In this document: in pieces, positions 1 through 9,179 of the stretch | Numbering within the stretch: the stretch's first letter is position 1 | How the letters are laid out: each line of letters opens with the position of its first letter | Source of the DNA: DATKHR01 sp036557365 | Lineage (GTDB): Bacteria > Acidobacteriota > Vicinamibacteria > Vicinamibacterales > CAVVIG01 | Assembly: GCA_036557365.1 (NCBI GenBank) | Contig: DATBHR010000077.1 | Location: 62,001-126,000 of the forward strand | Direction of reading: 5' to 3' | Length of the DNA: 64,000 nt | Notes under the pieces: model-generated | Told to the model about the DNA's origin: nothing | Seen by the model: only the letters and a program-made list of their open reading frames with translations | Databases searched by the model: none | Position numbers and translations under genes: made by a program

Positions 1-374
1 TCAAAGGCGGCAAGCCGTTTCTGGCGATCAGCACGCCGGGCGGCGACAGCCAGGATCAGCAACTGCTCAACGTGCTGCTGGAGATGTTTGTGTTCGACCG
101 CGACATCCAGGAGGCGATCGAGCTGCCGCGGATCAACTCGCTGCATCCGTTCAGTTCGTTCGACAATCACGAAAGCCTGCCGGGCGTGCTCGAAATCGAA
201 AACCGCGTGCCTCAGGACGTGCGCGACGCGCTGACGGCGCGCGGGCACAAGCTGCGCGTGCTCGGTCCGTACGGCATGAGCACGGGCGTCGTCGCCGTCG
301 GCGTGGATCCGACGAACGGCACGCTGCGCGGCGGCGCAGACGTCAGGCGCGAGCGGTATATCTTCGGCTGGTAG
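1..374 (+). CDS. Gamma-glutamyltransferase family protein, C-terminal fragment
   Basis: The gene runs in from the left edge; the first whole codon is at position 3 and the TAG stop is at 372-374. The visible 123 residues begin KGGKPFLAISTPGGDSQDQQ and look like the small-subunit end of a gamma-glutamyltransferase, which cleaves glutathione and other gamma-glutamyl amides in the periplasm. The GG/TPGGD loop and the following QxxLNVLL helix are the family signature. The end carries GGADVRRERYIFGW, a usual C-terminus for this family. The catalytic threonine lies outside the window. The next gene is convergent, with only 42 bp between the stop codons. Confidence 0.75.
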   Translation, partial: KGGKPFLAISTPGGDSQDQQLLNVLLEMFVFDRDIQEAIELPRINSLHPFSSFDNHESLPGVLEIENRVPQDVRDALTARGHKLRVLGPYGMSTGVVAVGVDPTNGTLRGGADVRRERYIFGW

Positions 375-393
375 CCGCGCGAACGTTGACGAG

Positions 394-410
394 GCGTCGC
401 ACGTCGACGC
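394..410. terminator. Small hairpin between convergent genes, possible bidirectional terminator
   Basis: A 6-bp GCGTCG/CGACGC stem with a 5-nt loop lies in the 42-bp gap between the two convergent stop codons. There is no T-tract on either side, so intrinsic termination is uncertain. Confidence 0.25.
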
Positions 411-416
411 ACATCG

Positions 417-2864
417 CTAGAGGTGCGACGTCAACGGCTCGTGCTGCCGCATGCCGTGCTCGAGCGACGTCAGCACGATATCCGCCATGACCGGTGCGCG
501 CCGGAAGATGTCCTCCCCCACCGCGTTCGCGATCGCGTTCAGCACGGACCCGAAGCCCGCGCCGACCGGCGGCTCCCCCACTCCGCGCGCGCCCGTCGGC
601 GTTTCCGGATCCGGCATCTCGAGCGCGAGCGTGTTCATCGTCGCCGGAATGTCGAGAATCGTGAGCGGCTTGTTGTGGTGGAAGCGCTTCGCGAGCGGCA
701 CGCCGTAGTGCTGGTCGTACACCCACTTCTGCTGGAGCGCGTGGCCGATGCCCAGGTTGATGCCGCCGAGAATCTGGCCGTGAAGACTCCGCGGGTTGAT
801 GACTGAACCCACATCGGCCACGGCGAGATAGTCGACGAGCGTCGTCTTTCCCGTTTCGACATCCACTTCGACTTCCGCGAAGCCGACTACGAACGAGTAG
901 GTGTCGCCGTCGCGTGGATAGGTGTCTTTGGCGACGCCCATCAATCCTCGACCGGCCAATGCTGCGGCAGACGCCTTCGTGACCGGATGAATGTCCTCGG
1001 GCAACTCGTGTCCATCGAACGCGCCGCCGAGTTCGACGGCCCGCTTCGCCGCCTGCGCGTACGACATTCCGCGCGACGGATCGGAGCGACGGAACACGCG
1101 CTCGTTGCCGAGCGTGTAGTCCTCCGGCGCACCGCCGAGATCGTGAGCGGCGAGACGCTGCAACTTCAAGCGCGCGTCGGTTGCGCCGGCGAGGTTCGCT
1201 CGCGTCATCGCGTGCGTCGTCTGGCTGCCGACCGAGAGACAGCTCCACGGGACGTTCTTCGCAGTGCTGCCCCAGTTGACGACAACTTTGTCCCATGGCA
1301 TCGCGAGGACGTCCGCGGCCACGCGCGCAAGGTCGATGCACGAATGCGTGCCGAGATTGCCCACGCCGGACTGCACGTACAGCTTTCCGTCTGGCTGCAG
1401 CGTCATCAGCCCGTCGTAGCCGATCGATCCCGAACCGTGCGGACCGACGGCGACGCCGATGCCGCGCACTTTCGATCCCTGGCGCTTGCCCGCGCGGAGC
1501 TTGCGCTCTTCCCACTTGAAGAGCTCTGCGCCGCGGTCGAGGCCGTTCTTCACGAACGCGCTGGTCACGTGCGCGCGGCTGCCCGCCGTCCGCGGCGGAC
1601 CGTACGGCGCCTTGCCTTCCGGCGAATTGATCCGGCGGATCGCGACTTGATCGATGCCGAGCTTGTTGGCCGCCTTCGTGACGACCGGTTCCATGATGGC
1701 GTTCGCCTGCATCGGACCGGGCGAGCGCTGCTGCGATCGCGGCGGTGTGTTGGTCAGGACTGCAAGCGCGCGCCATCGCATGGCCGGCGGCTGCCAGATG
1801 AGCGAGGCTGCATTGCCCGCCGATCGGTGATCGCCCATCGGCCCGTACGGTCCGTTGTCTTCGACGATGAAGAGATCGAGTGCCGTGATGCGGCCGTCGG
1901 CGGCGAATCCGACTCTGGCGCGGCCGACCATGCCCGTTCGCGCGCGGCCGATGTAGTGCTCTTCCTCGCGGCTGATGCGCATCATCACCGGCGTGCCGGT
2001 CTTCTTCGACAGCAGCGCCGGAATCGCCATCGACACCGCGCCGCCGCCTTTGCTGCCGAAGCCGCCGCCGGTGTATTCGCTGATGAGAACCACGTCCGAC
2101 GGCTTGATGCCGACCCAGCTCGCGACCGGGTCGACGGTTCGAATCAGACTTTGCGTCGATGCGTGGAGATACAGCTTGCCGGCCTGCCAGTACGCCATCG
2201 CGCTGCGCGACTCCATCGGCTGATGGCCGGTGGACTGCACGACGAACGTTTCGTCGACAACGACCGCTGCGGCATTGAAGCCGGCGTCGAGATCGCCGTA
2301 CGACCACTCGTCGGTCGCTTTGCCCATCGGAAGCGCGCCTGCCGGTGCGTCGGCGAAATCAGCGTCCGTCCACTTGAGCGTGTCAACTTTCGGCCGCGGC
2401 GGGGCGACGCCCTGGAGCGCGCCGGTCGGCGTCACCCAGACGTTTCCGTCGAGGCGAGCGTTCGCGCTGCCCGGACGGAGGCTCTCAACCGGATCGACCG
2501 TGAACGGCAGCGGCTCGAGATCCACGGTGATGCGTTCGACGGCATCGGCCGCGGTGAGTTCGTCGACCGCAGCAACCGCCAGGATTGGCTCGCCCTGATA
2601 GAGCGGCTCGTTCGTCAGCGCGCGTTCGGCGCCGCGCAGATCGGGAAGGTCGTCGGCGGTCAGCACCGCCTTGACGCCCGGCATCGCGAGCGCACGACTT
2701 GCGTCGATGTGCCGTACGCGCGCGTGCGGCATGGGGCTGAGCAGAAGCTTGGTGAACAGCATACCGTCCGCGCGGTAATCCTCGGCGTACTTCGCGCGGC
2801 CGGTGACTTTGGCAACGAGATCCGGAGTCGTGTAATCGTGACCGGTCAGTTTCTCAGCAGCCAT
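417..2864 (-). CDS. Molybdopterin-binding large subunit, xanthine dehydrogenase/aldehyde oxidase family
   Basis: This 815-residue protein is the molybdenum subunit of a molybdenum hydroxylase. It has the N-terminal a/b hammerhead (KVTGRAKYAEDYRADGMLF), the cofactor-binding loop TGGGFGSKGGG, and near the C-terminus GVGEPPVGAGFGSVLNAI with the catalytic Glu. The substrate cannot be told from sequence; the style resembles isoquinoline or aldehyde oxidoreductases as much as xanthine dehydrogenase. No [2Fe-2S] or FAD subunit gene lies beside it; the only ones in the window are near 36 kb with their own large subunit. It may partner with distant subunits. Confidence 0.85.
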   Translation of the reverse strand: MAAEKLTGHDYTTPDLVAKVTGRAKYAEDYRADGMLFTKLLLSPMPHARVRHIDASRALAMPGVKAVLTADDLPDLRGAERALTNEPLYQGEPILAVAAVDELTAADAVERITVDLEPLPFTVDPVESLRPGSANARLDGNVWVTPTGALQGVAPPRPKVDTLKWTDADFADAPAGALPMGKATDEWSYGDLDAGFNAAAVVVDETFVVQSTGHQPMESRSAMAYWQAGKLYLHASTQSLIRTVDPVASWVGIKPSDVVLISEYTGGGFGSKGGGAVSMAIPALLSKKTGTPVMMRISREEEHYIGRARTGMVGRARVGFAADGRITALDLFIVEDNGPYGPMGDHRSAGNAASLIWQPPAMRWRALAVLTNTPPRSQQRSPGPMQANAIMEPVVTKAANKLGIDQVAIRRINSPEGKAPYGPPRTAGSRAHVTSAFVKNGLDRGAELFKWEERKLRAGKRQGSKVRGIGVAVGPHGSGSIGYDGLMTLQPDGKLYVQSGVGNLGTHSCIDLARVAADVLAMPWDKVVVNWGSTAKNVPWSCLSVGSQTTHAMTRANLAGATDARLKLQRLAAHDLGGAPEDYTLGNERVFRRSDPSRGMSYAQAAKRAVELGGAFDGHELPEDIHPVTKASAAALAGRGLMGVAKDTYPRDGDTYSFVVGFAEVEVDVETGKTTLVDYLAVADVGSVINPRSLHGQILGGINLGIGHALQQKWVYDQHYGVPLAKRFHHNKPLTILDIPATMNTLALEMPDPETPTGARGVGEPPVGAGFGSVLNAIANAVGEDIFRRAPVMADIVLTSLEHGMRQHEPLTSHL

Positions 2865-2937
2865 GCGCCGAGATTACCACCGCGACGCTGCGGGTTCCAG
2901 AGAGCTCGGCGGAGGGCCGAAGCGCCGAGAGTGTCGG

Positions 2938-4227
2938 TCAGATCGCCGTCGACGGCGCCTGTTCGAACGTCGGAATCCTGGGTCGCGCCGAAGGCCGGCG
3001 ACGGTCCAGGACGCGAGCGAGCCCGACGGTGAAGAAGCGATTGTAGTCCTTCCGATACCAGTACGACGATGCCCAGATCACCGGGACGCAGGACAGAACA
3101 AAGTAAACGGGCCACGCCCAGCGGAACGGCAGAAAGCTTCGAAGGCCCATCACGACGACCAGATAAACGAACCAGTGGCTCAGGAACACGAACAGCGACG
3201 TGCGGCCGATGATGGCGACGCGTTCCATGTGCGCGGCGAGTGCGCCACGACACTCGAGGAAGAAACTGAACGACAGCAGGTAGAGTCCGAGACCGCCGTA
3301 GAACGCGATATAGACCGGCGACGGCGGATCTTTGGAGAAGGGCGACAGAAACCCACGGCCCGCGACAAGCCACGGGATCTCCGGATGCGCGTGCACGGCG
3401 ACGAAAAAGGCGACCTTAGCGACCACCGCGGAGACGACGGCGATCGTCGCCGTCGTGAGAAGAAGGCGCTGCGCGGCCGCTCGCTCACCGTCGACGTAGT
3501 AACGACCGAGGCAACCGCCGAGGGCGGTTGCGGCGAGGTCGAGGCTGAACCACGGCACGACGGAGAATTGATAAACGAAGTACGTCCGCCCGTCGAACGT
3601 TCCGAAAGCGATATCTTTGAAGAGCGTGGCGAATGTGCCTGCGGGATGCCACGCAACCGCCAACGTCCAGGAGGCCGCGTACAACGACAGCGCGAGCAGG
3701 ACTCGTCCGCGCGCGGACACACGCATCACCAGCCACGGCTGCACGACCATGCAAATGGCGATGGTGTCCGTAATCGAGAGAAAACGGATCGTGTAAAACG
3801 GAACGTGCGACGCGAGCAGTACGAGGTGACCGACGGTCAGGATGAAGAGACCGCGATCGGCGAGCTTCAACCGAAGCCGCTCGAAGCTGGCGGGCCTGAG
3901 CTGATACAGAAATCCCACGAGCATGCCGCTGAGGATCATGAACGTGGGCGACGCGACCATGCTGACAAGCTTCAGGATGGTCGGCAAGCGCGCCTGGCGA
4001 TCGTCGAAAAACGAGAACCCAAAGTGCGCCAGCAGGACGAAAAACATCGCGGCGCCCCGGGCCGCGTCGATGAACAGGACGCGCGGCTTTCCCCGGGCGG
4101 ACAAAGGCACCTGATCGGACGCGAAGAGGCTCACCGTCCGCCACGATGCGCAACGCGAGTTCCAGGTCCGTGTCCGCGAATGCTCGGATCTCGTATAAGC
4201 GTCAGATAAAAGTCGGCGCCCCAACAA
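2938..4227 (-). CDS. Multi-spanning membrane acyltransferase-like protein
   Basis: A membrane protein of up to 429 residues with about ten hydrophobic segments. The first begins at RVLFIDAARGAAMFFVLLAH, which matches the R-x-x-x-x-D-x-x-R-G start of OpgC, acyltransferase-3 and heparan-glucosaminide acetyltransferase-like (DUF1624) proteins. These move acyl groups to sugars at the membrane. The first 45 residues look unlike a protein N-terminus, so the true start may be an internal codon shortly before KPRVLFID. It lies 73 bp downstream of nothing coupled and is divergent from the MFS gene. The acceptor is unknown. Confidence 0.6.
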   Translation of the reverse strand: MLGRRLLSDAYTRSEHSRTRTWNSRCASWRTVSLFASDQVPLSARGKPRVLFIDAARGAAMFFVLLAHFGFSFFDDRQARLPTILKLVSMVASPTFMILSGMLVGFLYQLRPASFERLRLKLADRGLFILTVGHLVLLASHVPFYTIRFLSITDTIAICMVVQPWLVMRVSARGRVLLALSLYAASWTLAVAWHPAGTFATLFKDIAFGTFDGRTYFVYQFSVVPWFSLDLAATALGGCLGRYYVDGERAAAQRLLLTTATIAVVSAVVAKVAFFVAVHAHPEIPWLVAGRGFLSPFSKDPPSPVYIAFYGGLGLYLLSFSFFLECRGALAAHMERVAIIGRTSLFVFLSHWFVYLVVVMGLRSFLPFRWAWPVYFVLSCVPVIWASSYWYRKDYNRFFTVGLARVLDRRRPSARPRIPTFEQAPSTAI

Positions 4228-4271
4228 CCATTCTTCACTGAAGAACTCCGTTAGGATCAGGCGATAAAGAT

Positions 4272-5543
4272 GTGGAAAAGCACAACATTGCGGGGTTTCC
4301 AGTAGACTCGCGCGCGGTGTCGCCGCGGACTCACCTCGCTCTGCTCTCGGTCGCGATGTTCCTGGGCATGACGCTCTGGTTCTCCGCCACGGCCGCCAAC
4401 GCCGCCATCGCCCGCGAGTTCGCGCTGACGCCGTCCACGACCGCGTGGCTGACGATGGCGGTCCAGGCCGGCTTCGTCGTCGGCACGCTGCTCTCCGCGA
4501 TCTTCAATCTGCCCGACGTGGTGCACACCCGTCGGCTGTTTCACGTCGGCTGCCTGATCGGCGCCGCTGCCAACGCGGCCATCGTCTTCGCGACCGGCCC
4601 GGTGTGGATCATCACGTCGCGCATCGCAACCGGCGCCGCGCTGGCGTGGGTCTATCCGCCGGGGATGAAGATCGCTGCCGGGTGGTATGAAGATCGGCGC
4701 GGCGCGGCGCTCGGCGTCCTCATCGGCGCGCTGACCGTCGGGTCCGCGTTCCCACATCTGCTGGCGGCCTGGTCGGCGACGATCCCCTGGCGCGTGTTGA
4801 TGCTGCTTGCCTCCGCTTTCGCCGTTGCCGGCGGCGGGATCGTCTTGCGGCTGGTCGGCGACGGACCTTACGTGTCCAGCGCGGCCCGATTCGATCCATC
4901 CGCCGTCGGCCGTGTGTTCCGCGATCGCGGGACGCGGCTCGCGACGATCGGCTACCTCGGACACATGTGGGAGCTCTACGCGATGTGGACGTGGATCGCG
5001 GCGTTCGCCTCCGCAAGCCTTGGGCTCGGCACTGGACCGACGCCGGCATCAGCGCAGGGATCCGCGATCGCGTTCGCCACGATCGGCAGCGGCGCCGTGG
5101 GATCGGTGCTCGCGGGTCTCGTCGCTGATCGGATCGGCAAGGCACGCATCGCGTCCTGGGCGCTCGTCGTCAGCGGCATCTGCTGCGCGATCTCGGGCCT
5201 GTTGTTTCACGTCGCGCCCGCGCTCCTCGCCGTCTTCGCGGCGGTCTGGGGTGTTGCAATCGTCGCCGACTCCGCGCAGCTCTCGGCGCTCGTCGCGCAG
5301 TACAGTCCGCGCGATCAGGTCGGCACCGCGCTGACCGCGCAAACCTGTGCCGGATTCCTGCTCACGATGGCATCGATTCGCCTGATCCCTGTCGTGGCCG
5401 CCGCGATCGGATGGCAGTGGGTGTTCGCGTGTCTCGTGCCCGGGCCCATCGTCGGCGTCATCGCGATGCAATCGCTGGCGCGCACGCCAGTCGCGGCGCG
5501 AACGCCTGCGCACTCGGACGCGACAGGCGTCCCTCGCGTCTGA
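4272..5543 (+). CDS. MFS transporter
   Basis: A 423-residue major facilitator with about 12 membrane spans. The first span follows HLALLSVAMFLGMTLWFSATAAN. The loop after span 2 has LPDVVHTRRLF in place of the usual GxLaDRxGRR, and a second-half motif reads VLAGLVADRIGKAR, which fits motif A well. The style is that of the nitrate/cyanate-type or small organic anion MFS proteins, but the substrate cannot be named. It is transcribed away from the acyltransferase gene (44-bp gap) and towards the M28 peptidase gene (16-bp gap, convergent). Confidence 0.8.
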   Translation: MEKHNIAGFPVDSRAVSPRTHLALLSVAMFLGMTLWFSATAANAAIAREFALTPSTTAWLTMAVQAGFVVGTLLSAIFNLPDVVHTRRLFHVGCLIGAAANAAIVFATGPVWIITSRIATGAALAWVYPPGMKIAAGWYEDRRGAALGVLIGALTVGSAFPHLLAAWSATIPWRVLMLLASAFAVAGGGIVLRLVGDGPYVSSAARFDPSAVGRVFRDRGTRLATIGYLGHMWELYAMWTWIAAFASASLGLGTGPTPASAQGSAIAFATIGSGAVGSVLAGLVADRIGKARIASWALVVSGICCAISGLLFHVAPALLAVFAAVWGVAIVADSAQLSALVAQYSPRDQVGTALTAQTCAGFLLTMASIRLIPVVAAAIGWQWVFACLVPGPIVGVIAMQSLARTPVAARTPAHSDATGVPRV

Positions 5544-5559
5544 CGCGTTCGGTCGAACC

Positions 5560-7257
5560 TCAGTTCTGCGACTGCCGACCTGCGCGCGCACCCTGCCGAT
5601 CACGGACGGGCGCGTGCGGCAGATTCGCGACGCGCACGCCGGTTTCGTAGATCATCTGAACGATGCGCGTCATCTTGTCGAACTCGATCTTCGACACTTC
5701 GTCGGTATTGGCGTGATAGTCCGGGTGCAGTCCGGTTGTGAAGAAGATGATCGGCACGCCCTTGGCGGCGTAGCTGTAGTGATCGCTTCGGTAGTACAGC
5801 TGCTCGAGGTCCGTCGGATCGTTGTATTCGTAGTCGAGCGTCATCGGACGCGGAAGCGACGCGTTCGCGGCGCGATTGATCTCGTGAAGCTCCGTGCTGA
5901 TGCGATCGGAGCCGACGAGATACACCGTGTTGCTCTCGCTCGCTTTGTTGTCTCGGTTCCGGCCGATCATGTCGATGTTCAGCTGCGTCACGATCTCGTC
6001 CATCGGGACCGTGGGATAGTCGGCGAAGTATCTCGACCCCCAGAGTCCCCGCTCCTCGCCGACGTGCCACACGAAGAGCAGCGAGCGCTTCGGCCGCGTA
6101 CCTTCGGCGAACGCCTTCGCCAGCGCCATGACTGCGACGCTTCCCGACCCATCGTCGTCAGCGCCGTTCCAGATCCGATCCTGCTCGGCGCCCGGCGTGA
6201 CGACACCTGGCGGCGCGACGCGATGTGCAGCGCCGTCGGTCGTGACGACCTCGCCCTCCGCGTAGCCGACGTGATCGTAGTGCGCGCCAAACGCGACGTA
6301 GGTCTGTTTCAGCTGCGGGTCGGATCCGTCGATCGTGGCGACGATATTCTGTGTGAGCTGGGTCCGCACGATCTGATAGTCGGCGTCGATGTTGAACGTC
6401 AACCGCACGCCATCGAGCCGGAATGAAGGCAGCGTGTCCTGCGCGGCGGCACGCTGCTTGAGATCCGCGTAACTCGTCTGCGCGTGCTTGAAGAGAAATT
6501 CGAAGAAGCTGTCGTCAGCGGTCACGTTCGGAGGCTGTGGCGTGTCCAGGCGCTGGACCGTGGTGAAGTCCGCCGCTGGAATGGCACTGCCGGGGCGATC
6601 GTTCGTCGCGCGGCCTGCGCCGCCGCTGCGTCCGCCCCGCACCGTGACGGGAGGACCGATCGCCGCAGCCGCGCCGAGCTGCTCGGTTGCGTACCGGTTC
6701 CGTCCGACGAGCGCGCGCCTGTAGATTGCAGCGTCGATCCCGCTCGGTCCGCCGTCACCCAGCCACACGACCACCGTATCTTTAACGGTCCGGCCCTTAT
6801 AGTCCTCGTGCCCGGCGCGCGGCGCGTCGAGTCCGTAGCCGACGAACTCCACGTGATCGACGGTGAAGTGCTGACGGCCGCCCATGTTCTTCGGCAGCGT
6901 GATGCCCTTGCCGTCCTCGAAGGTTCGCGTCTCGCCGCCGATCTCGACCGTGACGCTCGATCGACTCGTCGATTTCACGCCGAGCACGCGGACGGTCTGG
7001 AGATACGAGCCGTGGTCGCCGGCCGGCTTCGCGCCCCACGCTTTCAGGTGCTCCTCGATATAGCTGGCGGCGAGCCCGATGCCGGTCCCGAAAACCGCCC
7101 GGCCCTGCAGATCGTCGGACGAGAGGTAGGTCAGCCACTCCTGCAGGTCCGCGCGCGTGATCAGGCTTGCGCCGCGGTCGGCCGCGCGAATGCCCGATAC
7201 CAGGCACACGGCGACAACCGCACAGCAGCCGATCCGTCCCAGGCGTCGACGACCCAT
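5560..7257 (-). CDS. Exported M28-family zinc aminopeptidase
   Basis: A 565-residue secreted metallopeptidase. The start chosen is the ATG at 7257 because AGGGGG sits just upstream and the protein then opens with a signal peptide (MGRRRLGRIGCCAVVAVCLV). Zinc-site motifs are in the M28 order: AHYDHVG (His 326), GADDDGSG (around 368), the catalytic pair in HVGEERG (Glu 401/402), LNIDMIG (Asp 429) and a late TGLHPDYH histidine. A likely PA-type insert lies between residues 130 and 240. It should clip N-terminal residues or short peptides in the periplasm or outside. Confidence 0.85.
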   Translation of the reverse strand: MGRRRLGRIGCCAVVAVCLVSGIRAADRGASLITRADLQEWLTYLSSDDLQGRAVFGTGIGLAASYIEEHLKAWGAKPAGDHGSYLQTVRVLGVKSTSRSSVTVEIGGETRTFEDGKGITLPKNMGGRQHFTVDHVEFVGYGLDAPRAGHEDYKGRTVKDTVVVWLGDGGPSGIDAAIYRRALVGRNRYATEQLGAAAAIGPPVTVRGGRSGGAGRATNDRPGSAIPAADFTTVQRLDTPQPPNVTADDSFFEFLFKHAQTSYADLKQRAAAQDTLPSFRLDGVRLTFNIDADYQIVRTQLTQNIVATIDGSDPQLKQTYVAFGAHYDHVGYAEGEVVTTDGAAHRVAPPGVVTPGAEQDRIWNGADDDGSGSVAVMALAKAFAEGTRPKRSLLFVWHVGEERGLWGSRYFADYPTVPMDEIVTQLNIDMIGRNRDNKASESNTVYLVGSDRISTELHEINRAANASLPRPMTLDYEYNDPTDLEQLYYRSDHYSYAAKGVPIIFFTTGLHPDYHANTDEVSKIEFDKMTRIVQMIYETGVRVANLPHAPVRDRQGARAGRQSQN

Positions 7258-7411
7258 GAATACCCCCTCGCGCTTCACTATAGCCTCCGCTTGCCAGATG
7301 ACGGGACTTCGGGTAAGGTTTTTGCCGACAGAAACCTGTCGCCAGCGTGTGCCCCCTGCCCTGCGCGTTCTGCGCCCTTGTGATCGCGTCCACCTTCTAG
7401 GAGAACTTTGA

Positions 7412-8041
7412 TTGGCCGTCCGTTTGTTCGTTGGTAATCTCGCGTACAGCACGACCGAAGCCGATTTGCGCTCGTATTTCGGAACGGTTGCGCCACCCTC
7501 TCAGGTCGTCTTGCCGGTCGATCGCGAAACCGGCCGCCCGCGCGGCTTCGCGTTCGTCGAGTTCCAGGATCGCGGGCACGCGGAAACCGCCATCCAGAAG
7601 TTCAACGGGCAGGTGTTCAACGGACGCCCGCTGGCCGTCAGCGAAGCGCGCGCCCGTGAGGATCGCGGACCCGGCGGTCCACGTCCCGGCGGCGGCTTTG
7701 GCGGCCCGCGCCCATCGGGCGGCCCCGGCGGTTTCTCAGGTCCACGCCCGGGCGGCTTCGGCGGCCCGCGGCCCGGCGGCTTCGGCGGTCCCCGCTTCGA
7801 TCCGAATGCGCCCCAGCCTCCGCGCAATCGCAATTTCGGACCCGACGCGAAGCCGCAGCGCGGACCCAACGCGAAGGCGAAGAAGAAGGAAGCCGAGCGT
7901 CCGCGCGGACCTATTCCGATGAAAACAACGGGACGCTCGTTCACGCTGGACGACGTCGACGATCCGGGCGGCGACGAGACGCTCGACATCGACGATATCG
8001 CAACGAGCAAACCGCATCAGGACGACGAGGACGAGTCGTAG
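7412..8041 (+). CDS. RRM-domain RNA-binding protein with Gly/Pro-rich tail
   Basis: A 209-residue protein with one RNA-recognition motif at residues 3-80: RNP-2 is LFVGNL and RNP-1 is RGFAFVEF. It is followed by a tail of repeated GGPRPGGFGG units, then a basic KAKKKEAE patch and an acidic end. It starts with TTG at 7412, preceded by AGGAG at 7398-7402 with good spacing, so the rare start looks genuine. Bacterial single-RRM proteins of this type bind single-stranded RNA and are often cold-linked. It is followed by a strong hairpin and then the DnaA-domain gene. Confidence 0.9.
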   Translation: MAVRLFVGNLAYSTTEADLRSYFGTVAPPSQVVLPVDRETGRPRGFAFVEFQDRGHAETAIQKFNGQVFNGRPLAVSEARAREDRGPGGPRPGGGFGGPRPSGGPGGFSGPRPGGFGGPRPGGFGGPRFDPNAPQPPRNRNFGPDAKPQRGPNAKAKKKEAERPRGPIPMKTTGRSFTLDDVDDPGGDETLDIDDIATSKPHQDDEDES

Positions 8042-8047
8042 CGTGAG

Positions 8048-8075
8048 CGGCGGGGACGCCCCGGCGTCCCCGCCG
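8048..8075 (+). terminator. Perfect 13-bp stem hairpin after the RRM gene
   Basis: The arms CGGCGGGGACGCC (8048-8060) and GGCGTCCCCGCCG (8063-8075) are exact reverse complements around a 2-nt centre. The hairpin begins 7 bp after the RRM stop. No T-tract follows, so it could be a terminator or an mRNA 3'-end stabiliser. Confidence 0.5.
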
Positions 8076-8095
8076 TGTCCTCTTCGCGTGAAGCG

Positions 8096-8353
8096 ATGAC
8101 GTCCTGGGATCGCGTCCTCGAGCAGCTGCGCTCGATGCTGCCCGAAGAGGACTTCCGCCGCTGGTTCGGCGCCACCGCGTACGCCAGCGACTCCGGCGAT
8201 CAGATCACGGTCTGGGTCATCAGCGAATCCATCCGCCGCCATCTCGGCCTCCACTACGCTGAAGCCGTTCGCAAGGCTCTTGCGGCGATCGATCGGCGCG
8301 GGACGCAGGTCCGCTTCGTGGTGGGCGGCACCGACGAAGACGACGACGTGTAG
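8096..8353 (+). CDS. Stand-alone DnaA N-terminal (domain I)-like protein
   Basis: An 85-residue protein beginning MTSWDRVLEQLRSMLPEEDF. The pattern W-x3-L-x4-L-x9-F-x2-W-F-x(n)-V-x-S-x2-I-R-x2-L is that of DnaA domain I, the protein-protein module that contacts DnaB helicase and DnaA regulators. The AAA+ and DNA-binding domains are absent and the gene ends in acidic TDEDDDV. The ATG at 8096 is preferred to an in-frame GTG at 8075, which lies in the upstream hairpin. It could modulate initiation or be a decoy or adaptor; no function can be assigned. Confidence 0.65.
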   Translation: MTSWDRVLEQLRSMLPEEDFRRWFGATAYASDSGDQITVWVISESIRRHLGLHYAEAVRKALAAIDRRGTQVRFVVGGTDEDDDV

Positions 8354-8373
8354 GCGCGGTGGATGATCACTGC

Positions 8374-8401
8374 GGGCTGCACGTCCGCGGACGTGCAGCC
8401 C
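8374..8401. terminator. 28-bp perfect palindrome between convergent genes
   Basis: GGGCTGCACGTCCG at 8374-8387 is followed directly by its exact reverse complement at 8388-8401. It lies between the stop of the DnaA-domain gene and the stop of the Gly-rich gene on the other strand, so it can act in both directions. There is no T-tract. Confidence 0.5.
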
Positions 8402-8418
8402 GGCCGATCGCGAGGGGC

Positions 8419-9066
8419 TCAGCGATCGGCGTCGAGGTCGTAGACGTGCGTGATCGTGCGCGGCTGGTTCCCGCGGCCCTCGACGAGCGCGACCATGCGC
8501 AACTGATGCGGATCGCCCTCAACTGAAAGCGTCTGCGTGATCTTTCCCGGACCCGCGCCGCTGATCTCGGTTACGAGCTTCGCGCCATCCCAGTGCGTCT
8601 TGCGCTCGATCTTGGTGTTGTCGTCCTTGACCTTCTTGCCGTCAGGCGACAGCCGCGTCGTCCTGCCGTCCGTGCCGGTGATCATGACGGTCGAGTCGGT
8701 CTCCGTGATCGTGAGGTGATCGGGCGGGTTCACGATGTCGCGGAGCGCTTCGCGCACGCGCGCGGCCTGCTCGGGATCCATCGTCGCGCCGCCGCCTCCG
8801 CCGCGGCCCATCCCACCGCCGTAGCCGCCTCGTCCCATGCCGCGGCCGCCGCCACCGCCACCGTGACGACCCTGACCGCGGCCGCTGTCCTGTCCGTTGT
8901 CGCGCGACGGCGGCTGGTCGCTGAGGTCCTTGTTGAGGACCCAGGCGCCGGCGATCGCGTTCTTGTCGGGCGCCTGCGCGCGGCTCTCAACCGCCAGCCA
9001 GGTGCCGATGAAGACGGCCGCCGCGACGACCGCTCCGATGCTCGCGAGGTTGCGTACAGAGGCCAT
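8419..9066 (-). CDS. Exported glycine-rich hypothetical protein
   Basis: A 215-residue protein starting at the ATG at 9066, where a signal or anchor segment begins (IGAVVAAAVFIGTWLAVESRAQA). Residues 50-95 are a run of GRG and GGG repeats. The rest is a beta-rich domain with DHLTITETDSTVMITGTDGR and THWDGAKLVTEISG, resembling exported acidobacterial proteins of unknown role. The gene is divergent from the sensor kinase gene (113 bp apart), so the two may share a control region. No enzyme motif is visible. Confidence 0.6.
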   Translation of the reverse strand: MASVRNLASIGAVVAAAVFIGTWLAVESRAQAPDKNAIAGAWVLNKDLSDQPPSRDNGQDSGRGQGRHGGGGGGRGMGRGGYGGGMGRGGGGGATMDPEQAARVREALRDIVNPPDHLTITETDSTVMITGTDGRTTRLSPDGKKVKDDNTKIERKTHWDGAKLVTEISGAGPGKITQTLSVEGDPHQLRMVALVEGRGNQPRTITHVYDLDADR

Positions 9067-9179
9067 GAGTGAATTATCCCGACGCGGTCCGGACCAGCTC
9101 GTGAAAAGTTCGTGACACCGGGGAGCGGACGGTGATTGCGCGCGCCGGCATCGCCTCGCGGGATTAGGATTCAAGAAAG

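Noticed and set aside
987..3032. A 681-codon plus-strand frame opposite the molybdenum hydroxylase gene
   Set aside because: It is an Arg/Ala-rich antisense shadow with no family motifs. The minus-strand gene has complete cofactor motifs. The same applies to the long plus-strand frames opposite 36.5-39.1 kb and 43.5-46.0 kb.
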